From a virus: 30,074 nt of DNA. This document shows, in pieces, positions 16,301 through 23,267 of this stretch (its first letter is position 1; every line of letters begins with the position of its first letter). The notes beneath the pieces were generated by a model, which saw nothing but the letters and a program-made list of their open reading frames with translations, searched no databases and had not been told where the DNA came from. The stretch lies in IMG/VR virus record IMGVR_UViG_3300021139_000086, positions 1 through 30,074 of that record, one strand, 5' to 3'. Made by a program: the position numbers and the translations under genes.

Positions 16301-17993
16301 GCGTTGTTTCGGTTTCAGGAGCGCCTTCACCCAAGCGGCGAATGCCTTGGATTTCTTCCAAGGTCTTACCAAAATTGGGTTGCGCACGCGCAGAAGACAC
16401 CAAGTCTTCGGGCTTTTGCGTGAACATGCTACGCGCACGTTCTTGTGCAGTGCTAACTCGGGCAGCTTCGGCTTTGGCTGCGGCATCGGCACGCGACTTG
16501 AGCTGCATTTTGATGCCGCCCAGCAACGCTTCGCTTTGTTTTGCCGTGACGCCGGGGATTTGCGTGCGGTTTTCCAACAGCGCTTGCGCTTGCTTGGGGT
16601 CTTGCATCAAATAGTCAAGGTAGTCCTTGATTTGCGGCGCGGCTTCGCGGTCTTTGGCCAACGCCATTTGTTGCGCGGCGTAAGTTTCGTGGGGTGCAGG
16701 AGGTGCGGGGTGCTGCGTGTAGTAGCCTGTTTCGTCCTCTTGAGGTACGGTTGGGCTGACCTTCTTGGGAGCAGTCGTCACGCCTTGCATTTGCTCAAGC
16801 GCATATTCCTCCGGCGACATGTCCTTGACGCGCTGGTATTCGGCAATAGCTGCTTGGCGGTTTTCGGCCTGTTGCGCGTACTTGCGCAAGTACTCTTCTT
16901 GATCTTTCTTTTGGCGTGCGGCTTCGGCTTTTTGTTGTTTGGTCAGCACGGCTGGCGCAGCAGGGCCTTCGGCCACTTCTTCTGGCGCAGGTTGGCGCAG
17001 TGTGGGTTCTGGAACTTCTTCTGCGGGTTGTTGTGCCGCAGGTGCTTGCACACCGGGTTGTTGCGTCGGTTGTCGAACAGGTGCGGGTTGCTGAATCTTT
17101 GCTGCACTGCGCTCAAACGCATGGCCGACAGGTGCTAGCGCACCGCCAAGAACAGCGCCGCCAAGGAAGTTGTCGTAATACTCTTGGCGTGCTTCGGGGT
17201 CGTTGATGCTCAAACCTGCTTGCAGGCGTTCAAAGAATTGTTGGGCAGCTTCGGTCAAACCTTCTGCACCCATTGCTTTCAGGGTCGCACCACCGTAGCT
17301 AGCCAGCGTTTGGCTAAGTCCTTGTTTGGCAACTTGGGCGGCTTGTTGCTCGGTCAACTCGATGCCGGCTTTTCCTAGAATGCTGCGCACACCGGGAAGC
17401 ATATGCAAAGAAAACACATCCAAAGCAGCTTGTGGCAAGGCAGCGGCAGCGGCGGAACCCAATGAAGCGTTCTGCAAAGACTTGTTCTCGTCCACTTGAC
17501 GCGCCAAGTTAGTGCCTGTGAACTGGCCAAGAGACGCTAGTCCTGCACCAACTTCACCCGCACCAAGACCCAATGCACCAACAGCAGCAGCTTCAGGGGC
17601 AGCAGCCGCACCGATAAGCGGCGCGACCATGTAGGGCAGGGAACTTCCGGCCAGTTCTTTGAATTTTGTGAAGGGTGCTTGAGACCAGCTCTCAGTGGTT
17701 GGCGCAAAAACGTCTTTGCCGTGCTGCACTTGCTCTTCGTAATATTTTTGAGCAGCGTCTTGGTTCATCAAGCCAAGCTTGCCGGCAGTAAGTGCTGCCG
17801 AACCTTTGAGGCCTGCGATACCCGATTCAAGAGCAGGAACAAACCCCGATTCAGGGTGCGCTTCGGGTCTGGAGGGTTCTGCCGGTTGGAGCTGTTTCAG
17901 CGCCGCATAGTACGCTTCCGAGTCGGTAAGAGGGCGGTCTGATTCAACATTAAACGCGCCCTGTCCGGGAATCTCAACCTTGTATTGCGGCAT
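10341..17993 (-). CDS. Giant polyvalent/ejected virion protein with zincin motif and LPD38-like C-terminus, 2550 aa
   Basis: The short N-terminus (YKVEIPGQGAFNVES) is a type often seen at the start of large injected phage proteins. Residues about 105-300 are hydrophobic, Ala/Gly-rich helices. About 300-1500 is Pro/Gln/Ala/Glu-rich and largely coiled coil. A metallopeptidase core is EDLVHEMVHAATMRVL (H1583, E1584, H1587) with a following EEFVAEAMSN helix carrying the likely third ligand. From about 1690 to 2330 a long conserved-looking region contains NDYIPYYRDRNGEA and IPFFNAQLQSLDVLYRAMTG, which I assign to the LPD38-type large polyvalent protein region. A basic helical tail ends the protein. 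Known: polyvalent proteins are packed in the virion and delivered with DNA, and they carry effectors against host defences. T7 gp16 is a functional analogue for channel formation. GAGAGGG precedes ATG 17993. The lytic transglycosylase is a separate gene just upstream. Confidence 0.88.
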   Translation of the reverse strand: MPQYKVEIPGQGAFNVESDRPLTDSEAYYAALKQLQPAEPSRPEAHPESGFVPALESGIAGLKGSAALTAGKLGLMNQDAAQKYYEEQVQHGKDVFAPTTESWSQAPFTKFKELAGSSLPYMVAPLIGAAAAPEAAAVGALGLGAGEVGAGLASLGQFTGTNLARQVDENKSLQNASLGSAAAAALPQAALDVFSLHMLPGVRSILGKAGIELTEQQAAQVAKQGLSQTLASYGGATLKAMGAEGLTEAAQQFFERLQAGLSINDPEARQEYYDNFLGGAVLGGALAPVGHAFERSAAKIQQPAPVRQPTQQPGVQAPAAQQPAEEVPEPTLRQPAPEEVAEGPAAPAVLTKQQKAEAARQKKDQEEYLRKYAQQAENRQAAIAEYQRVKDMSPEEYALEQMQGVTTAPKKVSPTVPQEDETGYYTQHPAPPAPHETYAAQQMALAKDREAAPQIKDYLDYLMQDPKQAQALLENRTQIPGVTAKQSEALLGGIKMQLKSRADAAAKAEAARVSTAQERARSMFTQKPEDLVSSARAQPNFGKTLEEIQGIRRLGEGAPETETTLPVVTTKNQGRLPIGHPARPARPEPTVTQGKLISERLKSAQEDLGEGAPEAEPHDEMVDKLVQSLPLANGQINPGDVYLGLGQKKQNYKDLQAQLAIARLTGNRALQGEIKRQLDATRPIPTEGGLGTEGGKNAAEIIGRSKLPELRVNEAEADQFASEQRNTLLGMARTLASKKIMLPGKRAELLSNAKEQYVAQHAAEIEARRKAFGLPPMEDWERAEARARALEGLNTLTNNWGQFEDPAISVKALQNITREAVYQNLFKAATRKAQTQQSTLAEKLAPPKTGPRIAAPDELTLRNEPRLATDTKQHALNMITMALREGRTRAVPTTTEKAPARVGSLADMAKLFGQEKGKEASAQTDATTKQFLEQLRDGLETNNDPEFVKLAAEQAQRVVEGNLPDEFAVRDLGEMLKAHEVAGRSATRPGATPEELQRTSAQPQRELFPEAGPEAEVQTQRATPSNFQKMLDSKNIQGLRDAIEKQRKDNLAALQGFGKAAPTLKNKVETAKNTYERNLKKLQKTVAVSNEFDREMQTDIAAATEAQAAWQKQVDDLREREAEVTAMRDALMQEPEDMSILISAPAVLNQEKAIRVALKRAEEGLAVAKELTAAVQATNAAQMTLAKPAVDRAVKAEEDFKKAQAELAALQNEAAQKAQADAAAKAREENRQPEAERTAEEKRRAAIQRGREGLGLEGERVQRDVSAIKEDKDDLKRELGSWNNEVNKYTKAVKALKQLEPTETNITKLGNAESKLQIAKENEARVELELAGIESEAPLVRTPIKDRTEADEAFERAQIQQARARNAKENLPSELPSARRGPVVKHVRTGRTEQTGQRKDVVGRADAVTDTLIARRAELAEFKRRVDFLTEKGKPVPQALTNKLNAAQKRTDAAAKIQKEISTQEAAAAKELAKSKKKYGKDELAREAGGEYESAPVTYLRKTTTEAIRDGRMLDVADELAEHGSTQFVKDLAERLRPLLMRTKIGTTQDLMVDGKPAGGAYYPAENRIALDDQNMTEEDLVHEMVHAATMRVLRADNADLTPTQRKARDDLQKLYDQIKEDPAFAKEYAKKDLEEFVAEAMSNSKLQDKLASTKVEGESFFDKLKQFIMRMFGVDTRSDAFKTATDAIDKIFKPSAKLEAEVKARAAPTAKGFEDELGLAERIIADKPSMQQQIDANLGLNFRTKWLDRLAPLEKIAQTMMDPLKGTQMMFFLRMADQKMSFTQQAVANGVPQKVAIKRADGRTEYVIESQKGANLANIAKTLGKAPGMNPAAANRLFTLYLAGKRAERVGADVLNFDVSEQDLKNAVGKIEANKELHDVFEDARNQYNEYNRNLVNFLQDMGVISKETAASLSKSNDYIPYYRDRNGEAELVIGGEGTYRVGSLKDQPQLRELIGGNQKIFDFLTSSVQNTSMIMDMGLRNIATKNAMFELQSLGLASFYGGEASGPNVVQFREDGQDRYVRVDTDAAGIPSNLLVKGMEGIPVNNSALVRAMAMPATLLRRAVTVSPLYSARQIFRDSVAAPLTSGADFTPVMAAIKQIGKMDTKGTLESRGIVGGQVFTGGNEDLTRILGEFQSGKIGLSQLVAKAEAVAMEADALTRRAQYDSYIRQGLSEMEATLMSLESMNFNRKGMSPSVRLASTLIPFFNAQLQSLDVLYRAMTGKMPMNERLDIQGKLYRRGAALAGTAIAYTMLMQDDPLYKNAQPDEKYGNFFVHLPGMKEALRVPVPFEIGYIFKSIPEAIINSMASDAGAEDAYKAFKTIAIQTIPGATSGFMPAGVKPLVENATNHSFFTGRELESKAEQEREAQFRYRDSTSELAKGLGAITGTSPIKLENLIRGYTGTMGIAFTQAISAASPGNGVPAPTKKLSEMPVIGAAFQPEDAGGMVSDMYDHMARAREVQKTYNQLVKEGNGAEARQYLQENVNMLATKTMTGNLQETMGKLKKAEMAIKASSLTPDEKRARLDEIQKMRIQIASNVRGVYEKTTPR

Positions 17994-18013
17994 ACCGCCC
18001 TCTCATTGTGCTG

Positions 18014-20038
18014 TTACTTTACAGGCGTTACTGTAACATTTGGTGGGATGTAACCCAAGCTAGGGCCAACACTCTGCAAATATTTATCAAAAGCAGTTCC
18101 GACTTGTTCGGGCGGCAGGGTTTGTGCCATTGGCGAAGACATAAACGTGCTAAACATTTTCTCTTTGGTCATCGGTTCGCGTTTGGACTCTTGCAGTTGT
18201 TTGTACTGTGCCATGTTTGCGGGGTCTTTGAGCCACTCCAGCATTTGCACTTCTGTTGGCACGCCGTAATGTGCAGCCATAGCTTGTTTGTATGCCGTGT
18301 CTGCCGCTTCTTTTTTCGATTCTTGGCCATACTTCAAAGCGCCGATGCCTGCTTGCCCCAAATTAGTCAAAGCGTTGGGCGACTGACCGCCCATCAAACC
18401 CAGACCCAGCATGAGCAGCATTTCGTTTTTGTCCATACCAGTAGTAGGCACGGCTTGTTGGGCTGGTGCGCTGGTTGTACCTGTCGGTTGCGTCGCGCCT
18501 TGGCCGGCATCGTAAAAACCGCTTGTTGTTCCCATGTTGGCTGTGGGTTGCGCATTTGTCCCGCCCAACAAAGAACCGATACCGGGCGCGTTAGCTTCTG
18601 CGTTGACCAAATCAAACCCTTTGGCAGCATTGGCCACTTGTGCTTGACGGCTCATGATATCTCTAGGAGCTTGCGCAAGACCTTCTTCAACGCCCTGGGC
18701 AGTTTCAGAAGTCAGTTTGCCAGCATTAACACCTTGCTCTGCGGCTTGGGCAGCATCTTTGTCTGCTTGTAAATAGCGCAATTGTTTGGCTTGTTCCGCC
18801 GCTTGACGTGTTGCAGCGGCTTCTGGGGCCAAGGCTTCAAGCCCTGCTTTTGCTGGACCGGTAAGGCGTTGTGTGTCCGCAATCTGTTTGAGACGCGCCG
18901 CTTCCGCAATCGCTTCTTCGGTAGGCGCTAAAGCTTTAGAAGCAATACCCACACCTTTACCTACCGTGGAAACAGGGCTAGCCCAACCACCCAAAGCGTT
19001 GGCCGTATTTTCGACGTTGCGTGCAACGTCTTCCAATGAAAAAGGACTTTGGTAGTAATTTTTAATTGAGTCCCACATGCCATAATTTTTTACAGGCGTA
19101 GTAGCGGGTAGCTTTTTAAGCGACTCAACTTGTTCAGGCGTAAGCGCGGTGGGCACATCGTTGTCTTTTTTGAATCCAGTTGTGCTAGGAGCTGTTTGTG
19201 CCGTAGGCGTGCTTGGAACTTCCGCAGCTTGAGCGGTGCTGCCGGGCATGATTTTGTTCAAATACTGCGCGGTTTCTTTGGGCAAACTTATGCGGTTCAG
19301 CGTGCCGTCGTTTTTGGCCAAGTGCTTGTTGACATGGCCTTGACCCCAGTTGTACGCGGCCAAAGCTTTTTCGTAGTCGCCGCCGTACTGGCTGCGCAGT
19401 TTGTTGAGATATTTGAAGCCGCCTTCCAGACTCTTTTCGGGATCATAACGGTCTTCGGGACTCATCCCCATTTCTTTGGCCGTATCAGGCATGAGTTGCG
19501 TCAAACCAGCGGCTCCTGCTTTGGATTCGGCTTTAGGGTTAAATTGCGATTCTTGACGCACCATACGCATAGCGATGTTGGGGTCAATGCCGTATTTTTT
19601 GGCTTTGGCCAAGACCATTTCGGCCATATCACGGCTGAGACCACCTTCGTCAAAATGCTCCACAATCCCGCCACCTTTCATGCCTTCCAAGTTTTTGGCC
19701 GACAACGCGCCAATGCCCTGTTCTTCGGGCAGTTTGGTTTGAGGCTGTTGAGGTTGCGCTTGTTGCGGCATCCCTGAGGGAGCGCCCATTGGGGCGTAAG
19801 GCATCTGCGGCATAGCGCTCTGCGCCATTTGACCAACGTCTTGTTGCACCACGGTTGGAGGCTTTTGTCCGGCCATCGCTGCTTGCGATTGAGCACGCAT
19901 TTGCTGGCGTGTTTGGCTCTCTTGGAACGCCAAGGGGAACACATAGGGGTCGTTCTGGTGCATCTGCGCGTACTGCGCCAGTTGCTGGTCGGACATGCCG
20001 CGCAGGTCGGCAATGATATTTTGTGGAGCGATTGTCAT
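18014..20038 (-). CDS. Virion-associated lytic transglycosylase (SLT/GEWL fold), 674 aa
   Basis: A soluble lytic transglycosylase domain covers about residues 137-262: RQESQFNPKAES with catalytic Glu163, AAGLTQLMPDTAKEMG, and AAYNWGQG at 227-234. These are the three classic SLT motifs. The N-terminal 125 residues are Gln/Pro/Met-rich and include GGGIVEHFDEGG. The C-terminal 400 residues are Ala/Gln-rich helices without a catalytic signature. Such proteins are packed in the virion and open the peptidoglycan locally during DNA entry, like the T7 gp16 N-terminal domain. AAGGA is placed 5 bases before ATG 20038. It sits between two other ejection-protein genes, with 8 bases from the previous stop and 20 bases to the giant gene. 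Confidence 0.93.
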   Translation of the reverse strand: MTIAPQNIIADLRGMSDQQLAQYAQMHQNDPYVFPLAFQESQTRQQMRAQSQAAMAGQKPPTVVQQDVGQMAQSAMPQMPYAPMGAPSGMPQQAQPQQPQTKLPEEQGIGALSAKNLEGMKGGGIVEHFDEGGLSRDMAEMVLAKAKKYGIDPNIAMRMVRQESQFNPKAESKAGAAGLTQLMPDTAKEMGMSPEDRYDPEKSLEGGFKYLNKLRSQYGGDYEKALAAYNWGQGHVNKHLAKNDGTLNRISLPKETAQYLNKIMPGSTAQAAEVPSTPTAQTAPSTTGFKKDNDVPTALTPEQVESLKKLPATTPVKNYGMWDSIKNYYQSPFSLEDVARNVENTANALGGWASPVSTVGKGVGIASKALAPTEEAIAEAARLKQIADTQRLTGPAKAGLEALAPEAAATRQAAEQAKQLRYLQADKDAAQAAEQGVNAGKLTSETAQGVEEGLAQAPRDIMSRQAQVANAAKGFDLVNAEANAPGIGSLLGGTNAQPTANMGTTSGFYDAGQGATQPTGTTSAPAQQAVPTTGMDKNEMLLMLGLGLMGGQSPNALTNLGQAGIGALKYGQESKKEAADTAYKQAMAAHYGVPTEVQMLEWLKDPANMAQYKQLQESKREPMTKEKMFSTFMSSPMAQTLPPEQVGTAFDKYLQSVGPSLGYIPPNVTVTPVK

Positions 20039-20046
20039 GTGTGTCC

Positions 20047-21105
20047 TTACATTTTCGACAAGGCCAAAGCGCCCAAACCACCGGGACGCCTGTCTTTAAC
20101 TTTGCCGCCCTTTTTCATTTTGTTCAGTGCGTACGCGGCGGTGCCCAGCCCTGCCACTTGGGACAACAGGCTTGGGTTGCTGTAGACGTTTTGCGTTGTG
20201 GAACTCATAGGTAGTCCACTCAACATATTTTGCATGTAGCTCAACTGCTGGTATGGGTATTGCAGTTGGTTTTGAAAGTCTTGGTACTGCTGGTTGAGCA
20301 CGTTTTGTTGCTGCTGCTGTTGCTGCCCACCCATCGCCGCTTGCTGGTTGATGATGTTTTGTTGAGCGCCCAAATTCTGGCCAGCAATGTTGGCCGAGGT
20401 AGCGCCGGCATTGGCCGCGTTGTTGTAGCCTGCTTGTTGAGCACCAATACCCGCCAAGCCTGCTTGCGCACCTTGAATGCCCAAATTCGCCGCATTTTGC
20501 ATGTTGGTTTGAGCGGTGTTGTAAGCGGTGTTGTAAGCGTTGCTGACAAGCTGGTTGGTAGCCAAGTCTTGGTTTTGTTGGTTCAAACCTTGCATCACCG
20601 CTTGCCGTCCGCCACCAAAAGCGCCTTGCTGTGTGGCTTGTCCTTGGTTCATGGCTTGTTGTTGGCCGTACTGCTGATTGAGCAGTTGCAACTGCGGCTG
20701 CAAAGAATTTTGCAAGTAAGGATTCATGAACGCGGCAACAGCGTTGGGGTTGGTGGCGTTTTGGCCGTAGCTCATACCCGCTTGCGCACCCATGTTGCCG
20801 TACATTCCGGCCATGCCTGTGGTTTGCAAATTACCAATGCCGCCCATTGCAGCCAAATTAGAACCTGTTTGATAGCCGCCGGGGGTTTGCAAATCCGAAG
20901 CCGAGTTAAACGCTTGGTTCTGTAACCCTGTGAAATCTGCTGTGCGTTGACCGCCGTAGGCTTGGTAAGGTTGAGACGTAACCGCTTGCGCTTGGCCAAG
21001 CATGTTTTGCACATAGGGCGCAGCGTAAGCGCTGATGCCGTTGTAACTGGTTTGAGTTTGGGTTGGGCTGGCTTGTTGTTGACCGCCACCAAAGATTCCG
21101 CTCAT
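20047..21105 (-). CDS. Gln/Asn/Ala-rich ejection-type structural protein, 352 aa
   Basis: Low-complexity protein opening on MSGIFGGGQQQ, with many QQ, NQ and GxQ repeats and a poly-Gln tract of seven residues near 261-267. The C-terminus is distinct: NKMKKGGKVKDRRPGG and a LGALALSKM end. Gln/Ala-rich helical proteins in this position match the P22 gp7/gp16/gp20 and T7 gp14 type of internal or DNA-transfer proteins, although the sequence itself gives no specific family. GGAG lies 8 bases before ATG 21105, which overlaps the preceding stop as ATGA. Confidence 0.75.
   Translation of the reverse strand: MSGIFGGGQQQASPTQTQTSYNGISAYAAPYVQNMLGQAQAVTSQPYQAYGGQRTADFTGLQNQAFNSASDLQTPGGYQTGSNLAAMGGIGNLQTTGMAGMYGNMGAQAGMSYGQNATNPNAVAAFMNPYLQNSLQPQLQLLNQQYGQQQAMNQGQATQQGAFGGGRQAVMQGLNQQNQDLATNQLVSNAYNTAYNTAQTNMQNAANLGIQGAQAGLAGIGAQQAGYNNAANAGATSANIAGQNLGAQQNIINQQAAMGGQQQQQQQNVLNQQYQDFQNQLQYPYQQLSYMQNMLSGLPMSSTTQNVYSNPSLLSQVAGLGTAAYALNKMKKGGKVKDRRPGGLGALALSKM
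20305..20326. repeat. Imperfect CTG/TTG microsatellite (poly-Gln codons)
   Basis: A run of TTG and CTG triplets encodes, on the minus strand, the poly-Gln stretch of the 352-residue structural protein. Mixed CAG and CAA codons suggest selection for glutamine and not simple slippage. Confidence 0.7.
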
Positions 21106-21503
21106 AATTTAATCTCCATCAAAACGGCTTTTTCTTCAAGCCCAACTCGTCTGTACAAACGTGCCGCAGCTTCACGCGCTAGCACTTGAATTTGGGTTGC
21201 ACCCATGTTGCGTGCAATATTTTTCACTTGGTCAAAAGCCTCTTGGCTAGCCAAACCTGTGCCTGCCGCAGACACAATACACGCTGTGCGTGCGCCGGGT
21301 CCGTTGCTAAACCCCAGAATATAGGCTCCACAAATTTTTTCGTCTTCCATTGCCGCAAGCAAAACAAAAGCGCCTGTGCTCAGAAAAGCTTCGGCGTGCT
21401 CCACGGTGCAGCTATCAGTGTGTGATAGTCCCCGAGCAATAAATGCCCGAACTTGCGGCAGCACTTGCGCCACCATTTCGACAGGGACGTATTGAATGTT
21501 CAT
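21102..21503 (-). CDS. GNAT-fold-like protein, 133 aa, in the virion gene cluster
   Basis: The layout suits a small GNAT N-acetyltransferase: a strand-helix opening, FVLLAAMEDEKICGAYIL as the paired central strands, and a late AREAAARLYRRVGLEEK segment matching the motif B helix (x-LY-x-x-GF/L-E) of the family. The usual acetyl-CoA pyrophosphate loop (Q/RxxGxG/A) is not clear, as the corresponding region reads AAGTGLASQEAF, so activity is doubtful. Known: T7 gp13, also in the internal-protein gene block, has been linked to a GNAT-like fold. By position this may be the equivalent. It overlaps both neighbours by 4 bases (ATGA). Confidence 0.65.
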   Translation of the reverse strand: MNIQYVPVEMVAQVLPQVRAFIARGLSHTDSCTVEHAEAFLSTGAFVLLAAMEDEKICGAYILGFSNGPGARTACIVSAAGTGLASQEAFDQVKNIARNMGATQIQVLAREAAARLYRRVGLEEKAVLMEIKL

Positions 21504-22954
21504 GCTGGCATGTATTTTTCTGGGCTAATTTCTTTGCCCTGTTTGCTGTGGCCGGTGCGTGCTGTGCGCACTCGGTCCATCATTTTGTAGAGCTGTTTTG
21601 AACCCGCATCGGTTGAGCCGTTGCCAAGGTGCGACACCACGTCCGCAGGAACAACAAACTCACCCTCAGCCAAACGTGCTGGTTGATGTTGTCCAATCTG
21701 CGCGGGGATGCTGTCGCTCATGCCATCACCGGGGCCTTTGAGCATTTGACCGCCGTCAGAAAACGTGCCTAAAGACGCGATGCCGCCATGCGCCATATTT
21801 TGTGTGCTACCTGCATGAGCTTGAGCAGCAAGAATTGCGTTGGCAATTGGGGAATTGCTGGCCGGTGCGGGAGCAGAATTTTTATCTGTTGCGTTTGCTA
21901 AAAATTGTCCAAGGGGGCCATTTCCAGAACTTGACGGGTCGTACTGCAAACTATTACCGCCTCCAAAAACTCCGCTTACAGCATTGCCCACGCCTTGCAC
22001 CGCATTACCGATAGCATCACCAATAAAACCGCCAAACCCGTAACGCACTGCGCCACCATCAGCCATACCCATTGGGCCTTGGGCTACCGGAGTCTGCCAC
22101 GCATCGGCAAAACCCATTGCTTGATTGTGCGCTTGGGGGTAGTTCATGTTTGCGCCGGTGGCATTTTGTGCAACAGCCATTGAGGTTGGCGTGCCGCCCA
22201 TAGCGTAGCCGGGTACTTGACCGCCTTGTGCGGCGGTGTAGGTGTATGGCGTCTGCGCAGTGTATTGCGGGTTGAAGTACGTGCGTTCGCTCGTGTCTTG
22301 TCCGGGCTGGTAGTTCGCGCCAATCAAAGGGCGTGCGCCAGCTTGTGTCGGGTTAGGGTTTGACGACGAGTTGTACACGGGATTGGCCGCGTAGGTGTAG
22401 GGGCGAATAGTGCCGGTATTGCCTTGAGGTGAAAGTTGGTTTTGTGTGCTCAATGAGTCTAGCAACGCTGGCGCTGCCGCTGCGGCCATAGGTTTCCAGC
22501 CGCCAAGAATAGACGTTGCGCCTTCGCCGGTTAAACCACTTGCGCCAGTTTGTAACTTTTGAGCCGTTGTAGCCCCTTCCGGCAGAACAGAGCCTCCAGT
22601 ATTCACTACATTGTTTAGCATGTCTGCACCGCCCCATGCGCCAAGACCTGCCATCAAACCTTTACCTAAATCGCCCGTGCGCAGCGCTTGGATGCCACCA
22701 ATACCCAAACCTGCCATCATTGGCGTAATTTCGGGGAAAGCAAACGTGGCGGCAGCACCCAGAACGGTGGGCAAAATGCTGTCCAAGAAGCCTGCCTCGG
22801 GCAGACCTGTGTGGGGGTTCTGCGTCAACGACCCGCCGTGCTGTTGGGCAAGTGCCTGCAAGCCGGCCAACTCTTTGGTAGACATGTGAACGAGCTGATC
22901 GTCAGGGCCGCGACCGTGCTCTTGAAGGTGTTTTGCGACAGTGTGTAAGGTCAT
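21500..22954 (-). CDS. Gly/Ala-rich ejection-type structural protein, 484 aa
   Basis: The N-terminus (HLQEHGRGPDDQLVHMSTKE, then GGSLTQNPHTGLPEAGFLD) is followed by a hydrophobic Gly/Ala stretch at about 58-120, which could insert into or cross a membrane. The middle is Gln/Asn/Tyr-rich with GGAVRYGFGGF. The C-terminus is a separate motif block: GGIASLGTFSDGG, GDGMSDSIPA, RLAEGEFVVPADVV, then a helix with MMDRVRTARTG. I associate this C-terminal block with environmental phage tail or injection proteins. By composition and place it is a DNA-ejection protein candidate. It overlaps both neighbouring genes by 4 bases. Confidence 0.75.
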   Translation of the reverse strand: MTLHTVAKHLQEHGRGPDDQLVHMSTKELAGLQALAQQHGGSLTQNPHTGLPEAGFLDSILPTVLGAAATFAFPEITPMMAGLGIGGIQALRTGDLGKGLMAGLGAWGGADMLNNVVNTGGSVLPEGATTAQKLQTGASGLTGEGATSILGGWKPMAAAAAPALLDSLSTQNQLSPQGNTGTIRPYTYAANPVYNSSSNPNPTQAGARPLIGANYQPGQDTSERTYFNPQYTAQTPYTYTAAQGGQVPGYAMGGTPTSMAVAQNATGANMNYPQAHNQAMGFADAWQTPVAQGPMGMADGGAVRYGFGGFIGDAIGNAVQGVGNAVSGVFGGGNSLQYDPSSSGNGPLGQFLANATDKNSAPAPASNSPIANAILAAQAHAGSTQNMAHGGIASLGTFSDGGQMLKGPGDGMSDSIPAQIGQHQPARLAEGEFVVPADVVSHLGNGSTDAGSKQLYKMMDRVRTARTGHSKQGKEISPEKYMPA

Positions 22955-23265
22955 GATTTCATCTTCAAAACATTGGACGCACTCGTGTCAACATAAATGT
23001 CTCCACTGCGCAGGTTTGACAAGTCAGCTTGGGTGGCTGTGCTGGCAACGTATTGTGCCCGATTACTTGGGCTTGGTGCAGAAAAACTCAACGCAGAGAC
23101 CACTTTTGTTGTGCCCACATCCTGCGCAGAAGCAACTTCCGGCGAGGGGTTATCCAGTTGGTTGAAGTACAAACGCAGCACGCTCAAAAGTTTGCGCATG
23201 TATTCTTGGCTGTACTCCGCAGGAGGGTCTAGCAAGCGGGGGGCAAGGGAATTTTTTGAAGCCAT
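22951..23265 (-). CDS. Small virion-cluster protein, 104 aa, unknown
   Basis: The N-terminal helix, EYSQEYMRKLLSVLRLYFNQ, is followed by a flexible middle and a SGDIYVDTSASNVLKMK strand end. Similar short proteins next to gp10-like genes give the impression of a conserved structural or fibre-attachment protein, but no function is known to me. GGAG lies 6 bases before ATG 23265, and the site overlaps the TAA of the preceding gene. The stop overlaps the next ATG (ATGA). Confidence 0.7.
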   Translation of the reverse strand: MASKNSLAPRLLDPPAEYSQEYMRKLLSVLRLYFNQLDNPSPEVASAQDVGTTKVVSALSFSAPSPSNRAQYVASTATQADLSNLRSGDIYVDTSASNVLKMKS

Positions 23266-23267
23266 GT

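Noticed and set aside
16275-17138. 287-residue plus-strand open frame inside the giant virion gene
   Set aside because: Cys/Arg/Leu/Gly-rich antisense shadow of the coiled-coil coding region.
20305-20326. Tandem repeat as a regulatory or origin element
   Set aside because: It is in frame with a poly-Gln tract in a Gln-rich structural protein, which explains it fully.
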